Assembly (NCBI GenBank): GCA_019414665.1
Contig: DXLO01000001.1
Span: 1 to 64,000 of the forward strand
From: Bacteroides sp.
Lineage (GTDB): Bacteria; Bacteroidota; Bacteroidia; Bacteroidales; Bacteroidaceae
Direction: 5' to 3'
DNA: 64,000 nucleotides
The translations under genes were made by a program, and so were the position numbers. Each line of letters begins with the position of its first letter. The first letter of the stretch is position 1. The notes beneath the pieces were generated by a model. That model was not told where the DNA came from. It made no database searches and saw nothing but the letters and a program-made list of their open reading frames with translations. This document shows positions 63,791-64,000 of the stretch, one piece after another.

Positions 63791-64000
63791 ATATGCACCC
63801 AAACTTTTTATGAAAATACAGGCACTCTTGAGAAATCGCAAGCGGCTGCATAAATGAAATTAAGAGAACAACCTAAAATTCCTGAAAAACGTAGTAAAGG
63901 CCGCCCTTTTATTAAATCTTCCCAAAGCCATAGATACCCCCCACAAACCACATATATTATAATGTTTATGCAATGAAATACGAAGGATGGTATGGATATA

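Larger units (their letters stand above)
62949..64000. other. 1.05-kb stretch without a supportable gene
   Basis: AT-rich sequence with only short frames in all six readings. Two minus-strand ORFs (61 codons ending at 63180 and 83 codons ending at 63600) lack family features or a good start context. It contains nested inverted repeats, long-range inverted ends and a tandem palindrome array listed separately. An ATG at 63973 runs to the window edge, too short to judge. Confidence 0.5.

Noticed and set aside
63180..63851. Two minus-strand ORFs of 61 and 83 codons in the gene-poor end
   Set aside because: No domain, signal peptide or good start context; they lie in the inverted-ended segment and may be chance frames.
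1..64000. tRNA, rRNA or integrase/transposase genes
   Set aside because: None could be recognised on either strand; no transposase-like frame or tRNA-like cloverleaf was seen by eye.

Overview
The window reads as a chromosomal segment of a Bacteroidales gut bacterium, most likely Bacteroides/Phocaeicola. The support is internal: several SusC/SusD-type pairs, a one-protein hybrid two-component regulator, serine-type sulfatases, ECF sigma/FecR/TonB-receptor signalling, the acpP-fabF-rnc order, and many gene starts preceded by the Bacteroides -7 element TAnnTTTG. The galactofuranose-type LPS genes would fit the Phocaeicola vulgatus/dorei group, but species is an inference.

Region 1 (1-13569, + strand) is the downstream part of an aryl-polyene/flexirubin-like biosynthetic cluster whose ketosynthases and carrier proteins would lie before the window. 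It holds a LolA-like carrier, a lipoprotein, a hotdog dehydratase-like protein, a GT2-DUF2062 glycosyltransferase, a fused MMPL exporter/acyltransferase/methyltransferase, a CrtI-like FAD oxidoreductase, a C45 Ntn-hydrolase and a PaaK-like adenylating enzyme. Set between these is a small secreted cysteine-containing protein and a putative beta-propeller lipoprotein, bracketed by two nearly identical 32-bp promoter segments.

Region 2 (13570-22615) has housekeeping and envelope genes: an orphan PAS/GAF histidine kinase, a CsgG/FlgT-like protein, a three-gene minus-strand operon (GH3-like ligase, Ig-like lipoprotein, DUF3108 protein) and a phosphofructokinase with mixed ATP/PPi signature residues.

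Region 3 (22625-38652) is a polysaccharide utilisation locus: a hybrid two-component regulator divergent from SusC, SusD, sulfatase, GH29 fucosidase, GH36-like alpha-galactosidase and a second sulfatase. The gene set suggests a sulfated, fucosylated, probably alpha-galactosylated glycan, such as host mucin.

Region 4 (38797-41977) is the minus-strand acpP-fabF-rnc group and divergent purN.

Region 5 (41949-52980) has two ECF-sigma systems: an orphan sigma gene divergent from a SusC/SusD pair without enzymes, then a full sigma/FecR/STN-TonB receptor/DUF4249 lipoprotein operon ending in a 39-codon ORF and a long perfect palindrome.

Region 6 (52974-62857) is pdxB on the minus strand and, divergent from it, an LPS core/surface glycan cluster: GT9, lipid A-type acyltransferase, UDP-galactopyranose mutase, GT2, LPS kinase-like protein, galactofuranosyltransferase-like GT2, then three further glycosyltransferases that become increasingly AT-rich. 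The last 1.1 kb has no supportable intact gene but holds a truncated reading frame, nested inverted repeats and a tandem array of short palindromes.
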